DNA from: Candolleomyces eurysporus
Taxonomy: Eukaryota; Basidiomycota; Agaricomycetes; Agaricales; Psathyrellaceae
Reading direction: 5' to 3'
DNA: 64,000 nt
Assembly (NCBI GenBank): GCA_027579435.1
Contig: JANBPK010000933.1
Span: 46,565-110,564, forward strand
Made by a program: the position numbers and the translations under genes. Positions 46,177-60,202 of the stretch are shown here, in pieces; positions within the stretch are counted from its first letter, which is position 1, and every line of letters begins with the position of its first letter. The notes below the pieces were generated by a model that did not search any database, was not told where the DNA came from, and saw only the letters and a program-made list of their open reading frames with translations.

Positions 46177-49100
46177 CTACGCCCACATTGCCTGTGCCTT
46201 GACATCAAACTCTGCACACGCAAGGCTGACGATCCGATAAACCAACCAGTCCTGCCCAGTCACTCCGGTAGGTCGCTTGAACTCCATATTGACGCTTGGA
46301 TGTTCCTCGTCAGCACCATCAACATCAACTTCGTCAGTCCCGTCCGTATCCAAGTCCAACAAGGTTCCGTCCCTCGACTCCACTAACGTGCTATCTACCT
46401 CAACACCCTCGAAGTCCGAATCTTCTTCCGAACTCGTCTCGTCCCATCCATCCTTCGTCGCGCGTATCTTCTTCGTCTTGAACCCCGATGTTCTTCCAGC
46501 TCGAGCGGTGCTGATCGCAACGGGCTTCGCCGCCAGACTCGCCTTGACAAGCAACTGCTCCAACGTCGCCTTCATGGTCAAGAGAGTTCGCCGGAAATCT
46601 TCCAGAAGATACCATAAATCGTCCCTCCTAATACCGTTCGCCACGATGATCGTATGTGCTTGACCGTGGATGTAGAAATCGTAAAGGTAACCGTTGAGCT
46701 TCAACGACGGAGCTTGCTGTCTGACTTGGCCATGCTCGGCACTCCGCTCCCTCTGTTCCTTGATCTTTTCAGCCTCCTCAGCCTCCTCCTTATTTTTCTT
46801 TGCCTTTTCTTTCCGAGCCTCTTCCTTAGGAGTCGAAAAGGTAATGGGAAACGAGGGCCGGGGTTCAATGGGAGCGCCTGCACTGGAAATGATATCGTCG
46901 AGGCAAGGAATAGCATAGGTGTTGAGGTGAATATCCGCACGGACTGTCTCAGCGAGTTCCCGGACCGTCTGGAAGTCGTCGTCACCAAGCCCGGAGTTGG
47001 CAACGAAAGGCGAGCGTATCGTAGTTTCTACGCTGCTGGTCCGGAGATGTTCGGTGAGTGGTGAAGTGGGAGCGGTAGCGTCGCGAGGATCTGGTCCAGA
47101 TGTCCACACTCCACTCAGAGGCAGCTTCGGAACTCGGACCTCCTCCGTTCGAGAGCCACTCTCCGCGTACGCTTTAGCATATCCAACAAATACATTGAGG
47201 ATGTCGTTGGCTTGAGCTTTCAGTGACTCGAGTGCATAACTCGGCATAGCTGGGAGGACGATCTTGGAGGGATATTTCAACGTGAGCTCCTTGAGTCTCT
47301 GATTGTTCTCGGACAGCGAGGCGGGAAGGTATCGCCGCTCAAAGAGGTGGGCCATGAGGAGGATGTAGGTTCGCTTCGCCTCTTCCATCCTGGGGTCGTC
47401 ATCTTTAGTTTTGAGAGGGACCTCACGGCGGATCGTGTGCAAGATGCCCGAGCGAAGCAAACCAACGAGGGCCAAGTTACTCGGTTCAGTGTACTGTAAA
47501 ATCAACTTAGATACAGCGATAAACCGAAACGTAACAAGTACTCACGTATGGGTGGCCGGCGATCGCAAAAAGATTCATCGGTTTCCCTTCTTCGTTCAAC
47601 AATGCATTCCTCCTGAGGCATTCGATGCTGAACCGGACGTGATGTACAAGATAATCATGGCCAACATCGGAAGCGAAGCTGACCCGCGGGAGAGACATCA
47701 GAGCATTGATGGCCTTGACAACGTTGGGAGCACGATTACTCTCCTCCAGGAGATCGCAGAGTCGAAGGACCAAGGTGGACGTGAGAGGAAATCTACCACC
47801 AAGGATGGGGAGCTTCGATACCATGAGCCGATGGACTCGGTCCATGGGCAGCCCGTAGAAGACAACGTTTCCGAGAAGGTCGTAGCCTCGACGACCTGCT
47901 CGTCCGGCACACTGACGGTACTGAGTGCGTGCATCAGTATTTCCGTCGAAAACTGACGAGTATCGAACCTACCTGCAAGGCCGTGAGATGCGGAGAATCG
48001 AAGACAAATACACTCGTTTTGGCTGGCGCATTGATACCTAAAGCGAGAGTACTAGTCGCAATCATAACTCGAAGGAACCCTCGTCTAAAAAGCCTGGAAG
48101 CGAAGTCAGAATTCTCACTGATGGCTCACAAAGATGAGATCTGCTTACGCTTCAATAAGGTCCCGGTACCCTTTATTCATACCAGCATGGTGCACACCAA
48201 TACCCCGTCGCAGTAACACCCAATGATCCTGCTGAGCTTGATCTCCCCAAGACGATTCACGAATAGTCTCCTCCAACTCCGAAAGCGAATACGAAGACTT
48301 GTAGTCGATGAAAGAAAAGTCCTCCAGGGGCCGGTCAGGATCGAACGACTCCTCCCAGGACGACGTCACTGCTGGTGGTTCAGGCAGGTTATCCGAGTCC
48401 AGAACCCGAGTTTTCTTCTGCCTTTCTGAGGCGGCTGCTTGCCGCTCCCGCTCCTTTGCGTTGGCCTTCCACGCTTCCCATTGGGCTACCTTTCGTTGCC
48501 AACCTGGGTTAGTTGCTTTGTAGTGGTTTTCAGCGGCTGTGAGGGCTTTGAGGATTGTCCGACCGATGACTTCGCAGCCCGTTCGGTCAAAATTGAAGAG
48601 AATGGCGGGCTGTAAGGCTGATCAGCACGAAGAAATAGCAGGAAAACGACGGATTCAATAACATACCAGTTCCTTCTGAGCATGGAGGTCCGCAAGTAAA
48701 TGGACCAGATTACTCATTAAGGATGCTCGATTCGGCGCCTTATCGAGATCCGAGCCCATGTTCTTGAGAACGGGATCTTGCAGCTGAGAGACAACGTCAA
48801 GCATCAAACTGCTCCGAGACTTGGACTTTCCATCGCTGCTATCGTATTCGGAAGGCAACTCGACAAGAGCCGTCTTCAATTTCGCCTCGTACTCGAGAAT
48901 ATCCTTCTGTCGCAAAAGCCCATTCTTCCCAGCGAAGAAGACGGAGGGATCCAACGAACTGAAGTTCAAACCAGCATTGGGCCCCAAACTCTTCAACGCC
49001 TCGTAAAGCGACAACGTGTCACGAGCTTCCAGCGCCAGGTCATCTGGAATATCACCTCTGCTAAACGACAACGCGGTGATCGGGTGGAGGAATCGAGTCC

Positions 49101-52100
49101 TTGCAGTAGATTCATGCTTCGACAAGCCAACAAACCGTTCGGGTTTACCCTCGATGACATAGAAGAACTTTCGAAGATGAGAGTATCGGTGAGGGTGGCT
49201 AATGAAGGTGTGCTGGAATCCGTGGGATCTCTGCACGGTCTCCAACCAGTTGTTGAAGGTTTCTGGAGAACCAATGGTGGCTGAGAGACCACTGTAAAAC
49301 GGCGCCCCTGTCAGAGCCATATCATGAACAGCTTAAGTGGCAATACATACATGATCGGGCACGGGGCGAGAAGTAGGATCTGCTCCCAGACCGCACCGCC
49401 CTCTTGTTGTCCAACGGAGTGAATCTCATCGAGAATGATTCTAAAAACACAATTAGGTCGAAAGTCAAGAGCCTCAGAAGCCTACGACTCACCGTTTGAT
49501 CTTCGGTGTCCATACGTTCGCAAGTGGGGGCGAAAGCAGCATAGTTGCCAAGACTTCTGGTACCGTCACTAAGATTTGGCATTTTTGGGGATCGTTTATG
49601 CGATAATCCCGAGTATGAATGGCCCAGCATGATTCTAGTCGAACATATCAGATAACGATCATGCTCAAGTGATAAAGCGGAAGAGGACTCACTGCCGTCC
49701 ATCTTCTTACTGAACCTTGCGTAAATCTCCGCAGCGATCTGTGTCACGAGTGCCTTCGTAGGCGCTACGTAAACCAGAATATCGTCATCGGACGCGCGTA
49801 GTGTTTGTTCCATTGCGTAGAAAGAAATGAAGGTCTTGCCGGCACTAGTAGGAGCTGCAAACGAACCGTTTAGCTTCTCGCTTCGTCTCATGGCAGCACG
49901 AAGCTAGAGTACCCACCAACGACAAGCATAGAATGATTCGCATCGATGCAATCCAAAACCTTCCTCTGCCACGCATCCGGATGAAAGGGTACCCTCGGAT
50001 CAGGAGCACTATCCATACTCCTATCCATGTACTCTCCAAACAACCTCAGCTGCCAGCGCACAGGGTCCCCTTTTAGAACCATGAAATCGTACACGGGCTC
50101 TCCGGTCTTCGACTTCACGAGTTTCTTGAACTTGAAAGAGGGCGAGACTCCCTCGAGGATCCGAACGTCCTTGAGCATGCTCTCAGTGTATTCCTGGAAC
50201 CCGAACAAGGAGAGGAGAGTAGTGACGGTGCCTTTCAAAGACGTGGTGAGAGTCTTTCGGTCGAGGAGCTGCTTGATGAGGCGCATGATGGCGAGTGAGA
50301 ACCGATCTTGAGATTCGGGAGAAGAGGGTTCGGGGTCATGGATCCAAAGCATGACTTGAAGTTGTAGCTGATACGAGAGCATCTCGATTTTGAGTAGTTC
50401 TTCCTCGGCTCGTTTATTTCGAAGAAGATTTGCGAGCTCCTGAACCTGAATATCGATATTCATCTTCTCGAGCTGCGCTAGCTTGGACTTCCACCAGGCT
50501 CGCGAGCTATCGTTGGCTTCGGCCTGCTTCTGATCCTGAATCTTCTGCAGGAGGAGCTGTTTCGAGGACAGCTTCACTGGCTTCTCCTTTTTGGTGGGCT
50601 TGGCGTGCGTCGCAGCACCATCACGCTGAAAGATAATTTTGTCAACAATGAACAATGGACCAACGACACGCATACCTTATCTGCAGATGAGCCTCCCTTG
50701 ATGGCCTTGACCGCCGACGGCGATGACGTCTTCACAGACGGAATAACCAACTGCCTCAACACCGACCCTGACGCACCCGTAATTGTCGCAGCTTGCAACT
50801 GCAAGTTATAAATATACCGCTGATTTCTCCTCAACCTCTTCATCGCAAGCCACGAATTTGCCGGCTTCTCCTTCGCTCCACCCAAATGCTCGGGCAAAAT
50901 TGATTTCTGGCTATGCCTGTGCTGGGTATCCGAGAACATTGTACCTTCGACCGACCCAAAGTGAAGGAAAGGCGAAGTAGGAGCGGTTGGACTTTGCGTA
51001 GAGTTGTCTACAGCGGCGGAGGAATCTTGAGCGTGAACGGAGATGAGGTGTGGGCTCAAGACTGGGTTATCAAAGGGTAAGAGTCGTAGACCCGAACCTT
51101 GGCTACCGACAATAGACGACAAAGATAGTGACACCGTCTTGGAGGTCTCNTTTTTTTATCGTCGCTGCCTGTAGTAGTTCTTCCGCCCATGCGGGGCAGG
51201 AGGCCAGAGCAGAGTCTGCGGACTTGGTCTTGCCTTCCAAACGGCTCCATACACCTTGGACTCGGGCGTAGAGCTCCGGGCCAAGCACCTTCTGTGCGTC
51301 GGACGACGCTTCAGCTTGATGAATGACGAAGATGATAGTAGATACGAATGCCCGCCCGTCGAAATCGAATGGCAAACGGGCGTCGGAGACCGTAAGGAAG
51401 TGAGTGACTCGAGAGAAGAACGGCGTAAGAAAGTCATCGCACAGAATTTGAGACACGGACAAAGGGAGTTGAATAGAGGGCTGAGAACGTTCGGAGACGG
51501 ATAAGGTTTGGAGATGGTAGAAGTGGACAATGGTTAACACGAGGAAAAAGTCCGAAACCTGCGTAAGACTATTACACAAGGTGTGGATGAAGTCGGCTTC
51601 CATTGATTCAAAGCTAGTGTTGGGCGGGCGTGTAGACGACGGAACGGCAAGTTCGTGCACTTGTTTGCCCATGTCCTTGTCAAGACGATTGTCGAGCTGA
51701 ACTTGGACTTGCCCGAGGAATTCCATGAAACTCCCGGGGAACACACCATCACTTTCCTGACGCTCCGGCTCGTACACAAAAGTGACAATCTATAGAACAC
51801 GATGAGCAAAGTTAGGATAAAGGATCACACTCGGCGTACCTTAGAATCAGCATAGTTCGTGCCTTGGAGTAACGCAACTGCAATGCTTCCTCTCAAGAGG
51901 TCGTATATGAATTTCCGTTGACCCAACGCCCTGTCGGGCGAACATCTTGACGACGTTGAGACGGTTCCGTCGTTGATCAGAACGAACATCGGCTGTAAAG
52001 CGATGTCAGAAAACGGGGAAAACCACCATCGTTACAGACACTGGACGTACCTTTTTATCGTTTCGATAAATTTGCCAACGATCGTCGGTGAGGGAGCGGA

Positions 52101-52735
52101 ACGTATGAACTGGCAAACCAAGCTTCAACAGATGTTTGAACAGCAGAGTCCGTGCTAGCATCCGAGACGCCACGATGAAAGGGCTGTCACCGGTTCGAAG
52201 GGTGAGGTGGCGGTTCACTTTCACAAGACGACCGCGATTAGCATAAGATAAATCAGAGGATAAAAGGACCGACCGTGGAAGAAAACAATCTCAAAGTTGG
52301 CCGATCTGGTAGTATATTCAGATAGAATGCGTTCCAGAGTGTGGTACGCATGTAGAATCTGGAAGCTTGGGTCTATCAGGAGACCACAATCAGTGATCGA
52401 TGCCCGATCTCGATACTGGTGTGCCCATCGTACCGTTTGCTTGACCAAGAGCGAGGAGTGGGTCGTCGAGGACCAGCTGGAAGAGTGCGTCACCTACGCC
52501 GTCACACCGTCAGACGACGACTCTACGAACGAGGACAAGAAACCTCACCATCGATCAAGAAGAATTCGTTCCCTGCGTAATCACTCAACAGATCCATCCT
52601 TCGCGACGCGCGACTCCTTCTGATATACCATGCATGATCGAAAACGTTGAGAGCCTTTTTAGCATTGGATTCGGCTGTAACTGAAGCACCCTGCGCGAGA
52701 TCCTGGGGACCGTCGTCGAAATCGTCGAAATCCAT
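46177..52735 (-). CDS. DDX60-like DExH-box helicase, copy 1
   Basis: A large multi-exon gene from ATG 52735 to the stop at 46177, about 1.7-1.8 thousand residues, similar in size to animal DDX60. The N-terminus (NEFFLIDGD...[14 protein letters not shown]) matches the DDX60-type N-terminal region. Ski2-like helicase motifs: Walker [10 protein letters not shown] (49830-49856), [14 protein letters not shown] (49419-49430 in the motif [13 protein letters not shown]), GLSATIG near 49280, [16 protein letters not shown] near 48180, [12 protein letters not shown] (47885-47920). The C-terminus has a Lys/Glu-rich spacer and an acidic patch (SSEEDSDFE). Long exons include 52735-52549, 51777-51150, 50632-49904, 49316-48668 and 47495-46177; introns are 45-65 nt. 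An N at 51150 breaks the frame; leaving it out restores it. Animal DDX60 is an antiviral RNA helicase; the fungal role is unknown. Confidence 0.86.
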
Positions 52736-52904
52736 GATGATCTAGCACAGATGGCGGTCCGTGAAGAGGACGCAGGCACTCAGAAAAGCTGTATTTGGTC
52801 TGGTGTTTGGAGTGCTTTGCGACGGCTGCCCATTCAGCTTGACAGATCACAATTATTTAGGCGCCCAGATTCACGTAAAGCATTGATAAGTCTAAGAGTC
52901 TTGA

Positions 52905-53141
52905 TCAGTGTCCAGCACCGCCATATTCGACGGACATAGACTTCTGATCGTTGTCCGTGAGCATCGAGAAGGCCAGGGTCGACGAGGAACATGATGGAGG
53001 CGAATGGAGAGCGTGCGCCAAATCCACGGTTGCCGACGGCCCCAAAGTAAACACATACAAAGTTAGCTGCATTGCCATCGTGTCTGGGCCTCGCTTACCA
53101 ATCTCTCGGTGCGGGATAAATGAACGGCGCATGGCATCCAT
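52905..53141 (-). other. Conserved block upstream of helicase copy 1
   Basis: A 79-codon minus-strand frame (CSSSTLAFSMLTDND, VEYGGAG) that is matched upstream of copy 2 at 60203-60460. Indels between the two are not all multiples of three, so it may be a 5' UTR or promoter segment rather than a protein. Confidence 0.35.
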
Positions 53142-53317
53142 GAGGCTACGTATGGTTAAACGTCGTACATATATATGTCGCGGTTAAGAACCAATCGTTT
53201 CAGGGTGCTCGAACATCAAGACGAGAGGTGAAGCCCTCACATGGGAGGGTAAATCTCCGAGGCACATGGACACTAGTGTACAGTAACGAACCGTGAATGT
53301 GAAGATACGTTCGAGAC

Positions 53318-56300
53318 CTAAGCCCACATTGCCCTTGCCTTGAGATCGAACTCCGCACACGCAAGACTAACAACCCGATAAACCAACCAGTCCTGCCCCG
53401 TCACTCCCGCAGGTCGCTTGAATTCCATATTCACGTTCGGACGCTCTTCGTCGGCACCGTCAACATCTACTTCGTCATTCATATCCAGATCCAACAACGT
53501 TCCTTCCGTGGACTCCACCAACGTGCCATCAACTTCAGGATCGTCGAAGTCCGAATCTTCTTCTGAGCTCGTATCATCCCACCCATCCTTGGTCGCGCGT
53601 GTCTTCTTCGTTTTGGGCCCTGACGCTCTTCCAGCTCGAGCATCACGGGTAGCAGACGACCTCGCCGCCAGACTCGCCTTGGCAAGCAATTGCTCCAGCG
53701 CCGCCTTCACCGTCAAGAGGGTCAACCGGAAATCCTCCAGAAGATACCATGAGTCTCCCTTCCTAATACCATTCGCTACGATGATCGTATCGACTTGACC
53801 GTGGATGTAGAAGTCGTAAAGGTAAGCGTTGAGCTTCAACGGCGGAGCTTGCTCTCTGACTTGACCATACTCGCCGTTCTTACTAGCGTTTTTCGGGATG
53901 TGGTCCTTCTCTGACTCCTTCACTTCCTTCTTCGCTTTGGGGTTTTCTTTGGGAGTCCCAGCTTTGCGCTTCGAAATTCGACTCTGCTCCTGCTGCTCCT
54001 CCACCTTCTCCGCCTTCTCTTTCTTTTCCTTCTCCTTCCTCTTCTTCCTCTTTGATTTTCCCTCCGGAAACATTGCCTTACGTGCCGAGATTCCAATGGA
54101 AGACGAGGGCGTAGGTTCGGGCGGCACATCCGCGCTGGAGATGATGTCATCGAGGCAGGGAATAGCATGCGGATTCAGATGGATGTCCGTACGGACCGTC
54201 TCAGCCAGTTCCTGGACGGTGCGGAAGTCGTCGTCACAGAGCCCGGAGTTGGCGACGAATGGTGAACGTATCAACGTTTCGACGCGACTAGCACGCAGGT
54301 GCTGGGTGAGTGGGGAAGCCGTGGTGGTAGCGTCGCAATTATCCAATCTCGGTCCCCACGCTCCACTCAAAGGCAGCTTCGGAATCCGACCAGCTGCTCC
54401 CTCCGCTTGGGCGCAACTCTCTGCATACGCTCTGGAATAGCCAACAAATATTTCGAGTATGTCGGTTGCTTGAGCTTTCAGTGCCTCGAGCGCGTAGCTC
54501 GGCATCGCTGGGAGAACGATCTTGGAAGGATACCTTGACGTAAGGTCCTTGAGTCTCTCTTGGTTCTCAGAGAGCGAGGTGGGTAGGTATCGCCGTCCGA
54601 AGAGGTGGGCCATGAGGAGGACGTAGGTTCGCTTCGCTGCTTCCATCCTTAAGTCGGTATCTTCGGCTTTCAGCGAAACCTTACGACAGATGGTGTGCAA
54701 AATGCCCGAACGAAGGAGTCCCACCAGGGCCAAGTTACTTGGTTCGGTGTACTGCGACACCAAGTAAGATCTAGTGACGATCTGACATAGAACAATTACT
54801 CACGTAAAGGTGGCCAGCAATGGCAAACAGGTTCATCGGCTGTCCCGCTTTATTCAACAATCCGTTTCTCCTGAGGTATTCGATGCTGAACCGGACGTGG
54901 TGTACGAGATAGTCGCGCCCGACGTCAGAAGCGAAGCTCACGCGGGGGAGAGTCATCAGGGCGTTAATAGCCTTGACGACGTTGGGGGCACGGTTACTCT
55001 CCTCCAAAAGATTACACAGTCTAAGAACCAGGGTAGAGGTGAGAGGGAAGCCCCCACCAAGAACTGGAAGCTTCGAGAGGATTAGTCGGTGGACTCGGTC
55101 CATGGGCAGCCCGTAGAAAATAACATTTCCAAGAAGATCATAGCCTCGACGACCTGCTCGTCCAGCACATTGACGGTACTTCGGACGTGGCGTCAGTATT
55201 TGCGTCGAAAAGCTGACAAGCACCAAGCTTACCTGTAAGGCCGTCAGATACGGAGAGTCGGAAATAAACACGCTGGTTTTGGCTGGTGCATTGATACCTA
55301 ACGCGAGAGTACCAGTCGCAATGATAACTCGGAGGAAGCCTCGTCGGAAAAGTCTGAAAGCGAGGTAGTAAGAAATCTCGCTGGCGATACACGAAGAAGC
55401 GATTCACTTACGCTTCGATAAGACTCCGATAACCTTTATTCATGCCAGCGTGGTGGACCCCAATACCCCGTCGTAGCAACGCAAATTCTTTCTCCTTGAC
55501 TCGACCTCCCCAGGTCAGCTTTCCGATCTCCTCCTCCAACTCCGAAAGTGAGTACGAAGATTTATAGTCGATAAAAGAAAAGTCTTGCAGAGGCTGGTCA
55601 GGATCGAATGATGCTTCCCAAGACCAAGTCGCCGCTGGTGGTTCCGGTAGATCATCTGGGTCCACACCCCGAGTCTTTTTCTGCCTTTCCGAGGCGGCTG
55701 CTTGTCGCTCCCGCTCCTTCGCATTGGCTTTCCACGCTTCCCATTGGGCTACCTTGCGTTTCCAAGCCGGGCTGGTTTCTTTATATTGATTCTCGGCGGT
55801 TTCGAGAGCTTCGAGGAGTTTGCGCGCGATGACTTCGCAGCCCGTTCGGTCAAAGTTGAAGAAGATAGCGGGCTTTCCGAAGGAGGGAGGAATGTCAGCA
55901 AGCAGCGATAACGAGAACAGGATGGATAGGATGACGTACCAACTCGTTCTGAACATGAAGGTCTGCAACCAAACGGATCAGGTTTTCCTGAAACAGTTTC
56001 CGATCTGGCGCTTTATCAAGCTTCAAGCCCAATTCCTTGAGAACGGGATCTTCCAGCTGAGAGACGACATCAAGCATCAAACTGCTTTGAGACTTGGATT
56101 TTTTACCGCGAGCACCGCTATGTTTTGGAGGTGATTCAACAAGAACAGCCTTCAATTTCGCCTCGTACTCGAGAATGTCCTTCTGTCGTAAAAGTGCCTT
56201 CTTCCCGGCAAAGAAGACAGAGGGGTCCAATGAACTGAAGTCCCAACCGGCTTTGGGTCCCACAGTCTCCAATGCCTTGTATAGAGACAACGTGTCACGG

Positions 56301-59300
56301 GCTTCCAGCGCTAGGTCGTCCGGAATGTCGGCTCTTCCAAACGATAAAGCAGTGATGGGGTGAAGGAACCGGGTTCTTGCAGTGGACTCATGCTTTGACA
56401 AGCTCACGAAAGGTCCAGGTTTATCATCGAGAACGTAGAAGAACTTTCGGAGATGAGAGTATCGATGTGGGTGGCTGATGAAGGTGTGCTGGAATCCGTG
56501 AGATTTCTGGACAGTCGCCAGCCAGTCGTTGAACGTTTCTGGAGAGCCAATAGTCGCTGAGAGACCCCTACACCGTGATGTCAAAGATGAAACTAAGCAT
56601 TGTAGGCGAAGGGACGTACACAATCGGGCATGATGCGAGAAGTAGGATTTGCTCCCAAACCGCACCGCCCTCTTGATTGCCAATGGAGTGAATCTCGTCG
56701 AGGATAATACTACGCAACCTTCAGCCAGTTTGCCATTACAACGGAATTTCTATGAACTCACCGCTTGATTTTTGGTGTCCATACGTTCGCGAGCGGAGGC
56801 GAGAGCAGCATAATTGCCAAGATTTCTGGGACCGTTACCAAGATCTGGCATTTCTGAGGATCGTTGATTCGATGATCTCGAGTGTGGATCGCCCAGCAGG
56901 ATTCTAGTGGTACCCATCAGTTAGGCATAGCGCCCTCAACGAGACGAGTACGATACTCACTTCCGTCCATCTTCTTACTGAACCTTGCATATATCTCCGC
57001 AGCAATTTGTGTCACGAGTGCCTTCGTAGGCGCTACGTAAACCAGAATATCGTCATCGGACGCGCGTAGTGTTTGTTCCATTGCGTAGAACGAAATGAAG
57101 GTCTTGCCGGCGCTAGTAGGAGCTGCAAACCGTTCAGCTTCTCACTTCGTCTCATGGCAGCACAAAGCTAGAGTACTCACCAACGACGAGCATAGAATGA
57201 TTCGCATCGATGCAATCCAAAACCTTCCTCTGCCACGCATCCGGATGGAAGGGCACCCTCGGATCAGGAGCACTATCCATACTCCTATCCATGTACTCTC
57301 CAAACAACCTCAGCTGCCAGCGCACAGGGTCCCCTTTCAGAACCATGAAATTGTACACGGGCTCTCCGGTCTTCGACTTCACGAGTTTCTTGAACTTGAA
57401 AGAGGGCGAGGCTCCCTCGAGGATCTGAACGTCCTTGAGCATGCTCTCAGTGTATTCCTGGAACCCGAACAAGGAGAGGAGAGTGGTGATGGTGTCTTTC
57501 AAAGACGTAGTGAGAGTCTTTCGGTCGAGGAGCTGCTTGATGAGGCACATGATGGCGAGTGAGAACCGATCTTGAGATTCGGGAGAAGAGGGTTCGGGGT
57601 CATGGATCCAAAGCATGACTTGAAGTTGTAGCTGATACGAGAGCATCTCGATTTTGAGTAGTTCTTCCTCGGCTCGTTTATTTCGAAGAAGATTTGCGAG
57701 CTCCTGAACCTGAATATCGATATTCATCTTCTCGAGCTGCGCTAGCTTGGACTTCCACCAGGCTCGCGAGCTATCGTTGGCTTCGGCCTGCTTCTGATCC
57801 TGAATCTTCTGTAGGAGGAGCTGTTTGGAGGATAGTTTCACGGGCTTCTCCTTCATTTTGGTGGGTTTGGCGTGCGTCGCAGCACCGTCACACTGGGAAG
57901 AGAATTTTGTCAGCATTGAGTAATGGTCCAACAACACGCATACCTTAGCTGCGGGTGAGCCTCCCTTAATGGCCTTGACCGCCGACGGCGACGACGTCTT
58001 CACAGACGGAATAACCAATTGCTTCAACACCGACCCCGACGCACCGGTAATTGTCGCAGCCTGCATCTGCAAATTGAACATAAACTGCTGATTTTTCTTC
58101 AACCTCTTCATCGCAAGCCAAGAGTTCGCCGGCTTCTCCTTCAATCCACCCAAATGAGCCGGCAAAATGGATTTCTGATTATGCCAGTGTTGGGTATCTG
58201 AGAACATGGTTCCCTCGACAGACCCAAAGTGAAGGAAAGCCGAAGTAGAACGGGTCGAACTTTGGCTAGGACCATTTGCAGCAGCGGAGTAACTTGCAGT
58301 ACGGGTGGAAATGGAAGGGAGGTGTGGGTTTAAGACTGGGTTGTCGAAGGGTAGGAGTCGTATATTCGACCCTTGGCTACTGACGACGGACGGCGGGGAG
58401 GATAACATCTTCTCGGCAGTTGCATTCTTCATGTCGGCCAACTGTAGGAGTTCGCTCGCCCACGCCGGCAAAGAAGCCACGTCGGCCGACAATTCTAAAC
58501 CGCTCCATACCCTCTCAATCTGGGCGAACTCGTCAAGCAGGATAGCGCCCATGCCGACTCTCCCTTCCAAACCATTGCATACCCTCTGAACTCGGGTGTA
58601 AAGCTCCAAGCCCAGCGCCTCCTGTAGACCGCAAGCCGCATCGACTTCGCGGATCACAAGGATGGCGGTAGATACGAACGCCCGCCCGTCAAAATCGAAT
58701 GGTAAACGGGCATCGGAGAGCGACAGGAAGTGAGTGGCGCGAGAGAAGAACGGAGTAAGAAGGTCGTTGCACAGAGTTTGAGAGACGGTCAAAGGAAGTT
58801 GAATAGCGGGCTGAGATCGTTCTGTGACAGACAGGGTTGGGAGGTGATAGAAATGGATGAGGGTTAACAGGAGGAAGAGGTCCGAAACCCGTGTAAGGCT
58901 TTTATACAGGGTATGGATGAAGTTGACTTCCATTATTTCAAAGCCAGTGTCGGGTGGGAGCGTAGTTGACGGAACGGCGAGTTCATGCGCTGGTTTGCCC
59001 ATGTCCTCGTCGAGACGACTATCGAGCTGGACTTGGACTCGTTCAAGGAATTTCATGAAATTCTCAGGGAACGCGCCGTTACTCCCTTGACGCTCTGGAT
59101 CGTACACAAAAGTGACAATCTACGAACCACCATGAGTAAAGGTAAGAGAGACGTTCACACTCAGCCTACCTTAGAATCAGCATAAGTCGTGCCTCTGAGT
59201 AGGGCGACAGCGAGACTTCCACTCAAGAGGTCGTATATGAATTTTCTTTGACCCAACACCCTGTTGGGCGAATACCTTGACGACATCGAGACGTTTCCGT

Positions 59301-60062
59301 CGTTAATCAGAATGAACATCGGCTGTAACGCCATGTCAGAAAGGATGGGACGAAGTTAAAGCATCCAACGAACCTTCTTGTCGTTCCGGTATTCCTCCCA
59401 ATGATGGTCAATGAGGGAGCGGAACGTATGAACTGGTAAACCGAGCTTCAACAGATGCTTAAAGAGCAGAGTTCGTGCCAACATTCGAGAGGCCACGATG
59501 AAAGGGCTGTCACCGGTTTGAAGGGTCAAGTGCCGATTGACTAGGCCAACGCGATCGCGATTAATGTAAGATCGATCAGCAGATTTAAAAGAACACACCG
59601 TGGAAGAAGACAATCTCGAAGTTGGCAGCTCTGGTGGTGTATTCAGACAGAATGCGTTCCAGAGTGTGGTACGCATGTAGAATCTGGAAGCTTGGGTCTA
59701 TCAGGAGGCCACAATCAGCCACCAACGCTCATCTCGACATCGGAGTGATCGTACCGTTTGATTGACCGAGAGCGAGGAGTGGATCGTCGAGGACCAGCTG
59801 GAAGAGTGATTCACCTACGCCGTGACGCTGTCAGAGGACGACCCTATGGACGACCGTGACAAAAGGAAACCTCACCATCGATCAAGAAGAATTCGTTCCC
59901 TGCATAATCGCCCAACAGATCCATCCTTCGCGACGCACGACTCCTTCTGATATACCAGGCATGATCGAAAAGGTTGAGAGCTTTTTTAGCATTAGATTCA
60001 AGAATAACTGCGGCAACCTGCGCGAGATCCTGGGGACCGTCGTCGAAATCGTCGAAATCCAT
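53318..60062 (-). CDS. DDX60-like DExH-box helicase, copy 2
   Basis: Second unit of the duplication, ATG 60062 to stop at 53318, with the same exon pattern as copy 1. Motifs: [15 protein letters not shown] start, LIDG in exon 1, Walker [10 protein letters not shown] (Lys codon 57105-57103), DEIH (56688-56699, [13 protein letters not shown]), GLSATIG near 56560, [16 protein letters not shown] near 55450, [12 protein letters not shown] (55140-55178). The largest exon, 59107-57200, is open where copy 1 has the frame-breaking N. The C-terminal spacer is longer and more charged than in copy 1 ([18 protein letters not shown]). No disabling change was seen, so both copies may be active. Helicase, likely acting on RNA; an antiviral or RNA-surveillance role is inferred from the animal family. 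Confidence 0.87.
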
Positions 60063-60202
60063 GACGATCTAGCACAGATGGCGGTTCGTGAAGAAGACGC
60101 AGGCACTCAGAATAGCTGTATTTGGCCTAGTGTTTGGAGTGGTGTGCGACGCCTGCCAATCCAGCTTCTGTGACAGCAAACTATTTAGGCGCCCGAACTC
60201 AA

